Source: Coriaria nepalensis
Lineage: Eukaryota; Streptophyta; Magnoliopsida; Cucurbitales; Coriariaceae
Direction: 5' to 3'
Length of the DNA: 64,000 nucleotides
Assembly (NCBI GenBank): GCA_027186245.1
Contig: CP114483.1
Location: 13,350,220-13,414,219, forward strand
Shown: one piece after another, positions 51,629-64,000 of the stretch
Numbering within the stretch: position 1 is the first letter of the stretch
How the letters are laid out: each line of letters opens with the position of its first letter
Notes under the pieces: model-generated
What the model saw: only the letters and a program-made list of their open reading frames with translations
Database searches by the model: none
Told to the model about the DNA's origin: nothing
Translations under genes and position numbers: made by a program

Positions 51629-54600
51629 AATGCATTGTTGTCTTCAATAGATTAATTGCAAGTTATGTAAGAAAATCAAGTTTGAAGGGCGAAAATAGAA
51701 TTCGTTCGGCTTAATTAAAATGATTTCATGACTACAAGAGACTCAATGACATGATTTTAAGGCTAAACAAATGCGGTGTTGCCTCGAATCGATCAACGGC
51801 AAGTTATGCACGAAAGTCATGTTTAAACTGCGAATTTCGTACGAAGTGATATTGAATGATTTAATGACTAAAAGAGACGCAATAATACGACTTTAAGTCT
51901 AAAAAAATGCATAGTTTTCTTCAATAGATCATTTGCAAGTTATGCATGAAAGTTGTGTTTTAAATGCAAACATAGAATTGGTTCGACGTGTTTTCAAACA
52001 ATTTAATGACATGGAAAGACTGAATGACATGCTTTTTAAGGCTAAAGGAATGCATTGTTGTCTTCAATAGATTAATTGCAAGTTATGTAAGAAAATTATG
52101 TTTGAAGGGCGAAAATAGAATTCGTTCGGCTTAATTAAAATGATTTCATGACTACAAGAGACTCAATGACATGATTTTAAGGCTAAACAAATGTGTTGTT
52201 GCCTTGAATCGATCAACGGCAAGTTATGCACGAAAGTCATGTTTAAACTGCGAATTTCGTACAAAGTGATATTGAATGATTTAATGACTAAAAGAGACGC
52301 AATAATACCACTTTAAGTCTAAAAAAATGCATAGTTTTCTTCAGTAGATCATTTGCAAGTTATGCATGAAAGTCGTGTTTTAAATGCAAACATAGAATTG
52401 GTTCGACGTGCTTTCAAACAATTTAATGACATGAAAAGACTGAATGACATGCTTTTTAAGGCTAAAGGAATGCATTGTTGTCTTCAATAGATTAATTGCA
52501 AGTTATGTAAGAAAATCAAGTTTGAAGGGCGAAAATAGAATTCGTTCGGCTTAATTAAAATGATTTCATGACTACAAGAGACTCAATGACATGATTTTAA
52601 GGCTAAACAAATGCGGTGTTGCCTTGAATCGATCAACGGCAAGTTATGCACGAAAGTCATGTATAAATTGCGAATTTCGTACGAAGTGATATTGAATGAT
52701 TTAATGACTAAAAGGGACGCAATAATACGACTTTAAGTCTAAAAAAATGCATAGTTTTCTTCAGTAGATCATTTGCAAGTTATGTATGAAAGTCGTGTTT
52801 TAAATGCAAACATAGAATTGGTTCGACGTGCTTTCAAACAATTTAATGACATGAAAAGACTGAATGACATGCTTTTTAAGGCTAAAGGAATGCATTGTTG
52901 TCTTCAATAGATTAATTGCAAGTTATGCAAGAAAATCAAGTTTGAAGGGCGAAAATAGAATTCGTTCGGCTTAATTAAAATGATTTCATGACTACAAGAG
53001 ACTCAATGACATGATTTTAAGGCTAAACAAATGTGTTGTTGCCTTGAATCGATCAACGGCAAGTTATGCACGAAAGTCATGTTTAAACTGCGAATTTCGT
53101 ACGAAGTGATATTGAATGATTTAATGACTAAAAGAGATGCAATAATACGACTTTAAGTCTAAAAAAATGCATAGTTTTCTTCAGTAGATCATTTGCAAGT
53201 TATGCATGAAAGTCGTGTTTTAAATGCAAACATAGAATTGGTTCGACGTGCTTTCAAACAATTTAATGACATGAAAAGACTGAATGACATGCTTTTTAAG
53301 GCTAAAGGAATGCATTGTTGTCTTCAATAGATTAATTGCAAGTTATGTAAGAAAATCATGTTTGAAGGGCGAAAATAGAATTCGTTCGGATTAATTTAGA
53401 ATGATTTCATGATTACAAGAGACTCAATGACATGATTTTAAGGCTAAACAAATGCGTTGTTGCCTTGAATCGATCAACGGCAAGTTATGCACGAAAGTCA
53501 TGTTTAAACTGCGAATTTCGTACGAAGTGATATTGAATGATTTAATCACTAAAAGAGACGCAATAATACGACTTTAAGTGTAAAAAAATGCATAGTTTTC
53601 TTCAATAGAACATTTGCAAGTAATGCATGAAACTCGTGTCTTAAATGCAAACATAGAATTGGTTCGACGTGCTTTCAAACAATTTAATGACATGAAAAGA
53701 CTGAATGACATGCTTTTTAAGGCTAAAGGAATGCATTGTTGTCTTCAATAGATTAATTGCAAGTTATGTAAGAAAATCATGTTTGAAGGGCGAAAATAGA
53801 ATTCGTTCGGCTTAATTAAAATGATTTCATGACTACAAGAGACTCAATGACATGATTTTAAGGCTAAACAAATGTGTTGTTGCCTTGAATCGATCAACGG
53901 CAAGTTATGCACGAAAGTCATGTTTAAACTGCGAATTTCGTATGAAGTGATATTGAATGATTTAATGACTACAAGAGACGCAATAACACGACTTTAAGTC
54001 TAAAAAAATGCATAGTTTTCTTCAGTAGATCATTTGCAAGTTATGCATGAAAGTCGTGTTTTAAATGCAAACATAGAATTGGTTCGACGTGCTTTCAAAC
54101 AATTTAATGACATGAAAAGACTGAATGACATGCTTTTTAAGGCTAAAGGAATGCATTGTTGTCTTCAATAGATTAATTGCAAGTTATGTAAGAAAATCAA
54201 GTTTGAAGGGCGAAAATAGAATTCGTTCGGCTTAATTAAAATGATTTCATGACTACAAGAGACTCAATGACATGATTTTAAGGCTAAACAAATGCGGTGT
54301 CGCCTCGAATCGATCAACGGCAAGTTATGCACGAAAGTCATGTTTAAACTGCGAATTTCGTACGAAGTGATATTGAATGATTTAATGACTAAAAGAGACG
54401 CAATAATACGACTTTAAGTCTAAAAAAATGCATAGTTTTCTTCAATAGATCATTTGCAAGTTATGCATGAAAGTTGTGTTTTAAATGCAAACATAGAATT
54501 GGTTCGACGTGCTTTCAAACAATTTAATGACATGAAAAGATTGAATGACATGCTTTTTAAGGCTAAAGGAATGCATTGTTGTCTTGAATAGATTAATTGC

Positions 54601-54989
54601 AAGTTATGTAAGAAAATTATGTTTGAAGGGCGAAAATAGAGTTCGTTCGGCTTAATTAAAATGATTTCATGACTACAAGAGACTCAATGACATGATTTTA
54701 AGGCTAAACAAATGTGTTGTTGCCTTGAATCGATCAACGGCAAGTTATGCATGAAAGTCATGTTTAAACTGCGAATTTCGTACGAAGTGATATTGAATGA
54801 TTTAATGACTAAAAGAGACGCAATAATACCACTTTAAGTCTAAAAAAATGCATAGTTTTCTTCAATAGATCATTTGCAAGTTATGCATGAAAGTCGTGTT
54901 TTAAATGCAAACATAGAATTGGTTCGACGTGCTTTCAAACAATTTAATGACATGAAACGACTGAATGACATGCTTTTTAAGGCTAAAGG
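51629..54989 (+). repeat. Eight-unit block, copy 1 (3361 bp)
   Basis: Units at 51629, 52049, 52469, 52889, 53309, 53730, 54150 and 54570. Ordered private markers: GCGGTG with GCCTCGAATC and GTGTTTTCAAAC; TACAAAGTG with ATACCAC; ATGTATAAATTG with AAAAGGGACG; TATGCAAGAAAATCAAG; AGAACATTTGC with GTCTTAAATG; TATGAAGTG with GACTACAAGAGACGC; GTCGCCTCG with AGATTGAATG; and CTTGAATAG with AGAGTTCG and GAAACGACTG. Copy 2 follows immediately. Confidence 0.92.
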
Positions 54990-57900
54990 AATGCATTGTT
55001 GTCTTCAATAGATTAATTGCAAGTTATGTAAGAAAATCAAGTTTGAAGGGCGAAAATAGAATTCGTTCGGCTTAATTAAAATGATTTCATGACTACAAGA
55101 GACTCAATGACATGATTTTAAGGCTAAACAAATGCGGTGTTGCCTCGAATCGATCAACGGCAAGTTATGCACGAAAGTCATGTTTAAACTGCGAATTTCG
55201 TACGAAGTGATATTGAATGATTTAATGACTAAAAGAGACGCAATAATACGACTTTAAGTCTAAAAAAATGCATAGTTTTCTTCAATAGATCATTTGCAAG
55301 TTATGCATGAAAGTTGTGTTTTAAATGCAAACATAGAATTGGTTCGACGTGTTTTCAAACAATTTAATGACATGGAAAGACTGAATGACATGCTTTTTAA
55401 GGCTAAAGGAATGCATTGTTGTCTTCAATAGATTAATTGCAAGTTATGTAAGAAAATTATGTTTGAAGGGCGAAAATAGAATTCGTTCGGCTTAATTAAA
55501 ATGATTTCATGACTACAAGAGACTCAATGACATGATTTTAAGGCTAAACAAATGTGTTGTTGCCTTGAATCGATCAACGGCAAGTTATGCACGAAAGTCA
55601 TGTTTAAACTGCGAATTTCGTACAAAGTGATATTGAATGATTTAATGACTAAAAGAGACGCAATAATACCACTTTAAGTCTAAAAAAATGCATAGTTTTC
55701 TTCAGTAGATCATTTGCAAGTTATGCATGAAAGTCGTGTTTTAAATGCAAACATAGAATTGGTTCGACGTGCTTTCAAACAATTTAATGACATGAAAAGA
55801 CTGAATGACATGCTTTTTAAGGCTAAAGGAATGCATTGTTGTCTTCAATAGATTAATTGCAAGTTATGTAAGAAAATCAAGTTTGAAGGGCGAAAATAGA
55901 ATTCGTTCGGCTTAATTAAAATGATTTCATGACTACAAGAGACTCAATGACATGATTTTAAGGCTAAACAAATGCGGTGTTGCCTTGAATCGATCAACGG
56001 CAAGTTATGCACGAAAGTCATGTATAAACTGCGAATTTCGTACGAAGTGATATTGAATGATTTAATGACTAAAAGGGACGCAATAATACGACTTTAAGTC
56101 TAAAAAAATGCATAGTTTTCTTCAGTAGATCATTTGCAAGTTATGTATGAAAGTCGTGTTTTAAATGCAAACATAGAATTGGTTCGACGTGCTTTCAAAC
56201 AATTTAATGACATGAAAAGACTGAATGACATGCTTTTTAAGGCTAAAGGAATGCATTGTTGTCTTCAATAGATTAATTGCAAGTTATGCAAGAAAATCAA
56301 GTTTGAAGGGCGAAAATAGAATTCGTTCGGCTTAATTAAAATGATTTCATGACTACAAGAGACTCAATGACATGATTTTAAGGCTAAACAAATGTGTTGT
56401 TGCCTTGAATCGATCAACGGCAAGTTATGCACGAAAGTCATGTTTAAACTGCGAATTTCGTACGAAGTGATATTGAATGATTTAATGACTAAAAGAGATG
56501 CAATAATACGACTTTAAGTCTAAAAAAATGCATAGTTTTCTTCAGTAGATCATTTGCAAGTTATGCATGAAAGTCGTGTTTTAAATGCAAACATAGAATT
56601 GGTTCGACGTGCTTTCAAACAATTTAATGACATGAAAAGACTGAATGACATGCTTTTTAAGGCTAAAGGAATGCATTGTTGTCTTCAATAGATTAATTGC
56701 AAGTTATGTAAGAAAATCATGTTTGAAGGGCGAAAATAGAATTCGTTCGGATTAATTTAGAATGATTTCATGATTACAAGAGACTCAATGACATGATTTT
56801 AAGGCTAAACAAATGCGTTGTTGCCTTGAATCGATCAACGGCAAGTTATGCACGAAAGTCATGTTTAAACTGCGAATTTCGTACGAAGTGATATTGAATG
56901 ATTTAATGACTAAAAGAGACGCAATAATACGACTTTAAGTGTAAAAAAATGCATAGTTTTCTTCAATAGAACATTTGCAAGTAATGCATGAAACTCGTGT
57001 CTTAAATGCAAACATAGAATTGGTTCGACGTGCTTTCAAACAATTTAATGACATGAAAAGACTGAATGACATGCTTTTTAAGGCTAAAGGAATGCATTGT
57101 TGTCTTCAATAGATTAATTGCAAGTTATGTAAGAAAATCATGTTTGAAGGGCGAAAATAGAATTCGTTCGGCTTAATTAAAATGATTTCATGACTACAAG
57201 AGACTCAATGACATGATTTTAAGGCTAAACAAATGTGTTGTTGCCTTGAATCGATCAACGGCAAGTTATGCACGAAAGTCATGTTTAAACTGCGAATTTC
57301 GTATGAAGTGATATTGAATGATTTAATGACTACAAGAGACGCAATAACACGACTTTAAGTCTAAAAAAATGCATAGTTTTCTTCAGTAGATCATTTGCAA
57401 GTTATGCATGAAAGTCGTGTTTTAAATGCAAACATAGAATTGGTTCGACGTGCTTTCAAACAATTTAATGACATGAAAAGACTGAATGACATGCTTTTTA
57501 AGGCTAAAGGAATGCATTGTTGTCTTCAATAGATTAATTGCAAGTTATGTAAGAAAATCAAGTTTGAAGGGCGAAAATAGAATTCGTTCGGCTTAATTAA
57601 AATGATTTCATGACTACAAGAGACTCAATGACATGATTTTAAGGCTAAACAAATGCGGTGTCGCCTCGAATCGATCAACGGCAAGTTATGCACGAAAGTC
57701 ATGTTTAAACTGCGAATTTCGTACGAAGTGATATTGAATGATTTAATGACTAAAAGAGACGCAATAATACGACTTTAAGTCTAAAAAAATGCATAGTTTT
57801 CTTCAATAGATCATTTGCAAGTTATGCATGAAAGTTGTGTTTTAAATGCAAACATAGAATTGGTTCGACGTGCTTTCAAACAATTTAATGACATGAAAAG

Positions 57901-58350
57901 ATTGAATGACATGCTTTTTAAGGCTAAAGGAATGCATTGTTGTCTTGAATAGATTAATTGCAAGTTATGTAAGAAAATTATGTTTGAAGGGCGAAAATAG
58001 AGTTCGTTCGGCTTAATTAAAATGATTTCATGACTACAAGAGACTCAATGACATGATTTTAAGGCTAAACAAATGTGTTGTTGCCTTGAATCGATCAACG
58101 GCAAGTTATGCATGAAAGTCATGTTTAAACTGCGAATTTCGTACGAAGTGATATTGAATGATTTAATGACTAAAAGAGACGCAATAATACCACTTTAAGT
58201 CTAAAAAAATGCATAGTTTTCTTCAATAGATCATTTGCAAGTTATGCATGAAAGTCGTGTTTTAAATGCAAACATAGAATTGGTTCGACGTGCTTTCAAA
58301 CAATTTAATGACATGAAACGACTGAATGACATGCTTTTTAAGGCTAAAGG
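54990..58350 (+). repeat. Eight-unit block, copy 2 (3361 bp)
   Basis: Units at 54990, 55410, 55830, 56250, 56670, 57091, 57511 and 57931 match copy 1 unit for unit at an offset of exactly 3361 bases. By eye I find only isolated differences, for example ATGTATAAACTG against ATGTATAAATTG, GTTGCCTCG shared by the first units, and ATGACTAA against ATCACTAA in the fifth unit. Similarity stops at 58351, where the next unit has CAAGTCATG and AATCATG instead of the expected AATCAAG. Confidence 0.92.
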
Positions 58351-61300
58351 AATGCATTGTTGTCTTCAATAGATTAATTGCAAGTCATGTAAGAAAATCA
58401 TGTTTGAAGGGCGAAAATAGAATTCGTTCGGCTTAATTAAAATGATTTCATGACTACAAGAGACTCAATGACATGATTTTAAGGCTAAACAAATGTGTTG
58501 TTGCCTTGAATCGATCAACGGCAAGTTATGCACGAAAGTCATGTTTAAACTGCGAATTTCGTACGAAGTGATATTGAATGATTTAATGACTAAAAGAGAC
58601 GCAATAATACGACTTTAAGTCTAAAAAAATGCATAGTTTTCTTCAGTAGATCATTTGCAAGTTATGCATGAAAGTCGTGTTTTAAATGCAAACATAGAAT
58701 TGGTTCGACGTGCTTTCAAACAATTTAATGACATGAAAAGACAGAATGACATGCTTTTTAAGGCTAAAGGAATGCATTATTGTCTTCAATAGATTAATTG
58801 CAAGTTATGTAAGAAAATCATGTTTGAAGGGCGAAAATAGAATTCGTTCGGCTTAATTAAAATGATTTCATGACTACAAGAGACTCAATGACATGATTTT
58901 AAGGCTAAACAAATGCGGTGTTGCCTTGAATCGATCAACGGCAAGTTATGCACGAAAGTCATGTTTAAACTGCGAATTTCGTACGAAGTGATATTGAATG
59001 ATTTAATCACTAAAAGAGACGCAATAATACCACTTTAAGTGTAAAAAAATGCATAGTTTTCTTCAATAGATCATTTGCAAGTAATGCATGAAACTCGTGT
59101 TTTAAATGCAAACATAGAATTAGTTCGACGTGCTTTCAAACAATTTAATGACATGAAAAGACTGAATGACATGCTTTTTAAGGCTAAAGGAATGCATTAT
59201 AGTCTTCAATAGATTAATTGCAAGTTATGTAATAAAATCATGTTTGAAGGGCGAAAATAGAATTCGTTCGGCTTAATTTAAATGATTTCATGACTACGAG
59301 AGATTCAATGACATGATTTTAAGGCTAAACAAATGTGTTGTTGCCTTGAATCGATCAACGGCAAGTTATGCATGAAAGTCATGTTTAAACTGCGAATTTC
59401 GTACGAAGTGATATTGAATGATTTAATGACTAAAAGAGACGCAATAATACCACTTTAAGTCTAAAAAAATGCATAGTTTTCTTCAATAGATCATTTGCAA
59501 GTTATGCATGAAAGTCGTGTTTTAAATGCAAACATAGAATTGGTTCGACGTGCTTTCAAACAATTTAATGACATGAAAAGACTGAATGACATGCTTTTTA
59601 AGGCTAAAGGAATGCATTGTTGTCTTCAATAGATTAATTGCAAGTTATGTAAGAAAATCATGTTTGAAGGGCGAAAATAGAATTCGTTCGGCTTAATTAA
59701 AATGATTTCATGACTACAAGAGACTCAATGACATGATTTTAAGGCTAAACAAATGCGGTGTTGCCTTGAATCGATCAACGGCAAGTTATGCACGAAAGTC
59801 ATGTTTAAACTGCGAATTTCGTACGAAGTGATATTGAATGATTTAATGACTAAAAGAGACGCAATAATACGACTGTAAGTCTAAAAAAATGCATAGTTTT
59901 CTTCAATAGATCATTTGCAAGTTATGCATGAAAGTCGTGTTTTAAATGCAAACATAGAATTGGTTCGACGTGCTTTCAAACAATTTAATGACATTAAAAG
60001 ACTGAATGACATGCTTTTTAAGGCTAAAGGAATGCATTGTTGTCTTCAATAGATTACTTGCAAGTTATGTAAGAAAATTATGTTTGAAGGGCGAAAATAG
60101 AATTCGTTCGGGTTAATTAAAATGATTTCATGACTACAAGAGACTCAATGACATGATTTTAAGGCTAAACAAATGCGTTGTTGCCTTGAATCGATCAACG
60201 GCAAGTTATGCACGAAAGTCATGTTTAAACTGCGAATTTCGTACGAAGTGATATTGAATGATTTAATGACTAAAAGAGACGCAATAATACGACTTTAAAT
60301 CTAAAAAAATGCATAGTTTTCTTCAATAGATCATTTGCAAGTTATGCATGAAAGTTGTGTTTTAAATGCAAACATAGAATTGGTTCGACGTGCTTTCAAA
60401 CAATTTAATGACATGAAAAGACTGAATGACATTCTTTTTAAGGCTAAAGGAATGCATTGTTGTCTTCAATAGATTAATTGCAAGTTATGTAAGAAAATCA
60501 TGTTTGAAGGGCGAAAATAGAATTCGTTCGGATTAATTTAGAATGATTTCATGATTGCAAGAGACTCAATGACATGATTTTAAGGCTAAAGAAATGCGTT
60601 GTTGCCTTGAATCGATCAACGGCAAGTTATGCACGAAAGTCATGTTTAAACTGCGAATTTCGTACGAAGTGATATTGAATGATTTAATATCTAAAAGAGA
60701 CGCAATAATACCACTTTAAGTCTAAAAAAATGCATAGTTTTCTTCAATAGATCATTTGCAAGTTATGCATGAAAGTCGTGTTTTAAATGCAAACATAGAA
60801 TTGGTTCGACGTGCTTTCAAACAATTTAATGACATGAAAAGACTGAATGACATGCTTTTTAAGGCTAAAGGAATGCATTGTTGTCTTCAATAGATTAATT
60901 GCAAGTTATGTAAGAAAATCATGTTTGAAGGGCGAAAATAGAATTCGTTCGGATTAATTTAGAATGATTTCATGATTACAAGAGACTCAATGACATGATT
61001 TTAAGGCTAAACAAATGTGTTGTTGCCTTGAATCGATCAACGGCAAGTTATGCACGAAAGTCATGTTTAAACTGCGAATTTCGTACGGAGTGATATTGAA
61101 TGATTTAATGACTAAAAGAGACGCAATAATACGACTTTAAGTCTAAAAAAATACATAGTTTTCTTCAGTAGATCATTTGCAAGTTATGCATGAAAGTCGT
61201 GTTTTAAATGCAAACATAGAATTGGTTCTACGTGCTTTCAAACAATTTAATGACATGAAAAGACTGAATGACATGCTTTTTAAGGCTAAAGGAATGCATT

Positions 61301-64000
61301 GTTGTCTTCAATAGATTAATTGCAAGTTATGTAAGAAAATCATGTTTGAAGGGCGAAAATAGAATTCGTTCGGCTTATTTAGAATGATTTCATGATTACA
61401 AGAGACTCAATTACATGATTTTAAGGCTAAACAAATGCGTTGTTGCCTTGAATCGATCAACGGCAAGTTATGCACGAAAGTCATGTTTAAACTGCGAATT
61501 TCGTACGAAGTGATATTGAATGATTTAATGACTAAAAGAGACGCAATAATACGACTGTAAGTCTAAAAAAATGCATAGTTTTCTTCAATAGATCATTTGC
61601 AAGTTAGGCATGAAAGTCGTGTTTTAAATGCAAACATAGAATTGGTTCGACGTGCTTTCAAACAATTTAATGACATGAAAAGACTGAATGACATGCTTTT
61701 TAAGGCTAAAGGAATGCATTGTTGTCTTCAATAGATTACTTGCAAGTTATGTAAGAAAATTATGTTTGAAGGGCGAAAATAGAATTCGTTCGGGTTAATT
61801 AAAATGATTTCATGACTACAAGAGACTCAATGACATGATTTTAAGGCTAAACAAATGTGTTGTTGCCTTGAATCGATCAACGGCTAGTTATGCACGAAAG
61901 TCATGTTTAAACTGCGAATTTCGTACGAAGTGATATTGAATGATATAATAACTAAAAGAGACGCAATAATACCACCTTAAGTCTAAAAAAATGCATAGTT
62001 TTCTTCAATAGATCATTTGCAAGTTATGCATGAAACTCGTGTTTTAAATACAAACATAGAATTTGTTCGACGTGCTTTCAAACAATTTAATGACATGAAA
62101 AGACTGAATGACATGCTTTTTAAGGCTAAAGGAATGCATTGTTGTCTTCAATAGATTAATTGCAAGTTATGTAAGAAAATCATGTTTGAAGGGCGAAAAT
62201 AGAATTCGTTCGGCTTAATTAAAATCGTTTCATGACTACAACAGACTCAATGACATGATTTTAAGGCTAAACAAATGTGTTGTTGCCTTGAATCGATCAA
62301 CGGCAAGTTATGCACGAAAGTCATGTTTAAACTGCGAATTTCGTACGAAGTGATATTGAATGATTTAATGACTAAAAGAGACGCAATAATACGACTTTAA
62401 GTCTAAAAAAATGCATAGTTTTCTTCAGTAGATCATTTGCAAGTTATGCATGAAAGTCGTGTTTTAAATGCAAACATAGAATTGGTTCGACGTGCTTTCA
62501 AACAATTTAATGACATGAAAAGACTGAATGACATGCTTTTTAAGGCTAAAGGAATGCATTGTTGTCTTCAATAGATTACTTGCAAGTTATGTAAGAAAAT
62601 TATGTTTGAAGGGCGAAAATAGAATTCGTTCGGGTTAATTAAAATGATTTCATGACTACAAGAGACTCAATGACATGATTTTAAGGCTAAACAAATGTGT
62701 TGTTGCCTTGAATCGATCAACGGCAAGTTATGCACGAAAGTCATGTTTAAACTGCGAATTTCGTACGAAGTGATATTGAATGATTTAATGACTAAAAGAG
62801 ACGCAAGAATACGACTTTAAGGCTAAAAAAATGCATAGTTTTCTTCAATAGATCATTTGCAAGTTATGCATGAAAGTCGTGTTTTAAATGCAAACATAGA
62901 ATTGGTTCGACGTGCTTTCAAACAATTTAATGACATGAAAAGACTGAATGACATGCTTTTTAAGGCTAAAGGAATGCATTGTTGTCTTAAATAGATTAAT
63001 TGCAAGTTATGTAAGAAAATCATGTTTGAAGGGCGAAAATAGAATTCGTTCGGCTTAATTAAAATGATTTCATGACTACAAGAGACTCAATGACATGATT
63101 TTAAGGCTAAACAAATGTGTTGTTGCCTTGAATCGATCAACGGCTAGTTATGCACGAAAGTCATGTTTAAACTGCGAATTTCGTACGAAGTGATATTGAA
63201 TGATATAATAACTAAAAGAGACGCAATAATACCACCTTAAGTCTAAAAAAATGCATAGTTTTCTTCAATAGATCATTTGCAAGTTATGCATGAAAGTCGT
63301 GTTTTAAATGCAAACATAGAATTGGTTCGACGTGCTTTCAAACAATTTATTGACATGAAAAGACTGAATGACATGCTTTTTAAGGCTAAAGGAATGCATT
63401 GTTGTCTTCAATAGATTAATTGCAAGTTATGTAAGAAAATCATGTTTGAAGGGCGAAAATAGAATTCGTTCGGATTTATTTAGAATGATTTCATGATTAC
63501 AAGAGACTCAATGACATGATTTTAAGGCTAAACAAATGCGTTGTTGCCTTGAATCGATCAACGGCAAGTTATGCACGAAAGTCATGTTTAAACTGCGAAT
63601 TTCGTACGAAGTGATATTGAATGATTTAATCACTAAAAGAGACGCAATAATACGACTTTAAGTGTAAAAAAATGCATAGTTTTCTTCAATAGAACATTTG
63701 CAAGTAATGCATGAAACTCGTGTTTTAAATGCAAACATAGAATTGGTTCGACGTGCTTTCAAACAATTTAATGACATGAAAAGACTGAATGACATGCTTT
63801 TTAAGGCTAAAGGAATGCATTGTTGTCTTCAATAGATTAATTGCAAGTTAGGTAAGAAAATCATGTTTGAAGGGCGAAAATAGAATTCGTTCGGCTTAAT
63901 TAAAATGATTTCATGACTACAAGAGACTCAATGACATGATTTTAAGGCTAAACAAATGTGTTATTGCCTTGAATCGATCAACGGCAAGTTATGCACGAAA
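58351..64000 (+). repeat. Zone 8: mixed units at the right end
   Basis: Unit starts: 58351, 58771, 59191, 59611, 60031, 60451, 60872, 61293, 61713, 62133, 62553, 62973, 63393, 63814. The units at 61713 and 62973 share GGCTAGTT, GATATAATAACTA and ACCACCTTAAG and lie exactly 1260 bases (three units) apart. Units starting at 60031, 61713 and 62553 share ATTACTTGCAAG, AAATTATG and TTCGGGTTAATT. The unit at 63393 has AGAACATTTGC, otherwise seen only in the eight-unit blocks near 53.6 and 57.0 kb. No non-satellite sequence is present. Confidence 0.86.
63814..64000 (+). repeat. Last unit, 187 bases present
   Basis: The final unit contains all of A and the first part of B and is cut by the window edge. 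It has AGTTAGGTAAG in place of AGTTATGTAAG near the start of A, and TGTTATTGCC in place of TGTTGTTGCC at the start of B. Since the repeat is still intact at the last base, the array continues downstream. Confidence 0.95.

Larger units (their letters stand above)
1..64000 (+). repeat. Satellite DNA array, 420/421-bp unit
   Basis: The entire window is a head-to-tail tandem repeat. Successive occurrences of the unit start (taken as AATGCATTGTTG) fall 420 or 421 bases apart almost everywhere. The one-base difference comes from two alleles of subunit A: GGCTTAATTAAAATG (short) and GGATTAATTTAGAATG or similar (long). I count 151 complete units and two partial ones, all in one orientation, with no inversion, unique spacer or inserted element. 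One representative unit has 80 G and 56 C in 420 bases (32.4% G+C). Units differ from one another at a limited set of recurring diagnostic sites, so the array is highly homogenised. This is what eukaryotic satellite DNA looks like. A centromeric or pericentromeric location is plausible but not shown by the sequence. I do not recognise the family. Confidence 0.98.

Noticed and set aside
51629..58350. Assembly artefact explaining the 3361-bp duplication
   Set aside because: It cannot be excluded from sequence alone, but the copies differ at some positions, which a simple duplicated contig would not show. Kept as a finding with a read-depth check.
1..64000. CRISPR array or other prokaryotic repeat system
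   Set aside because: There are no short direct repeats separated by unique spacers: repeats abut directly, the unit is 420 bp, and no cas-like or other gene is present.
1..64000. Ribosomal, tRNA or histone-type tandem gene cluster
   Set aside because: The unit is only 420 bp, AT-rich, with stops in all frames and no recognisable RNA gene motif such as tRNA A/B boxes or rRNA core sequence.
1..64000. Transposon, LTR or retroviral-like tandem element
   Set aside because: No long open frame, terminal inverted repeats, LTR ends, primer-binding site or target-site duplications are visible. The repeat is continuous with no internal region.

Overview
The whole 64 kb is one uninterrupted head-to-tail satellite DNA array. 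There is no credible protein-coding gene, RNA gene, transposon, CRISPR array or unique sequence anywhere in it. The repeat unit is 420-421 bp and AT-rich (about 32% G+C by hand count of one unit). Every unit lies in the same orientation. By reading unit boundaries I count 151 complete units, plus a first unit missing its first 6 bases and a final partial unit of 187 bases.

Each unit is itself a fixed trimer of three diverged subunits of one ancestral monomer of about 140 bp: A (140 bp), B (136 bp) and C (144 bp). The first ~65 bases of the three subunits are about 78-82% identical to each other. The second halves have drifted further and carry indels, but all end in a related TTTAAG-(G/T)CTAAA tail. 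The same subunit of different units is nearly identical. The array is therefore an old ~140-bp monomer family that was locked into an A-B-C trimer and then amplified and homogenised as a 420-bp unit.

Above the 420-bp level there is local higher-order structure that changes along the window. 1-7561: 841-bp dimers and runs of single units. 7562-21854: three unit haplotypes (called alpha, beta, gamma here) arranged as trimers, tetramers and dimers. 21855-36492: a decayed long-period pattern with a recurring four-unit cassette, and one 81-bp deletion. 36493-43663: a four-unit pattern marked by a 3-bp AGA insertion. 43664-48706: a six-unit block (about 2.52 kb) present twice in tandem. 48707-51628: mixed units, including one with a 20-bp deletion. 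51629-58350: an eight-unit block (3361 bp) present twice in tandem. 58351-64000: mixed units.

Large tandem satellite arrays with nested higher-order repeats are characteristic of heterochromatin (centromere, pericentromere, subtelomere or knob) on a eukaryotic nuclear chromosome. Which eukaryote, and which chromosomal location, cannot be told from this window. I do not recognise the family by name. The few open frames longer than 60 codons exist only where a point change removes a stop codon that other units keep, and they are not genes.
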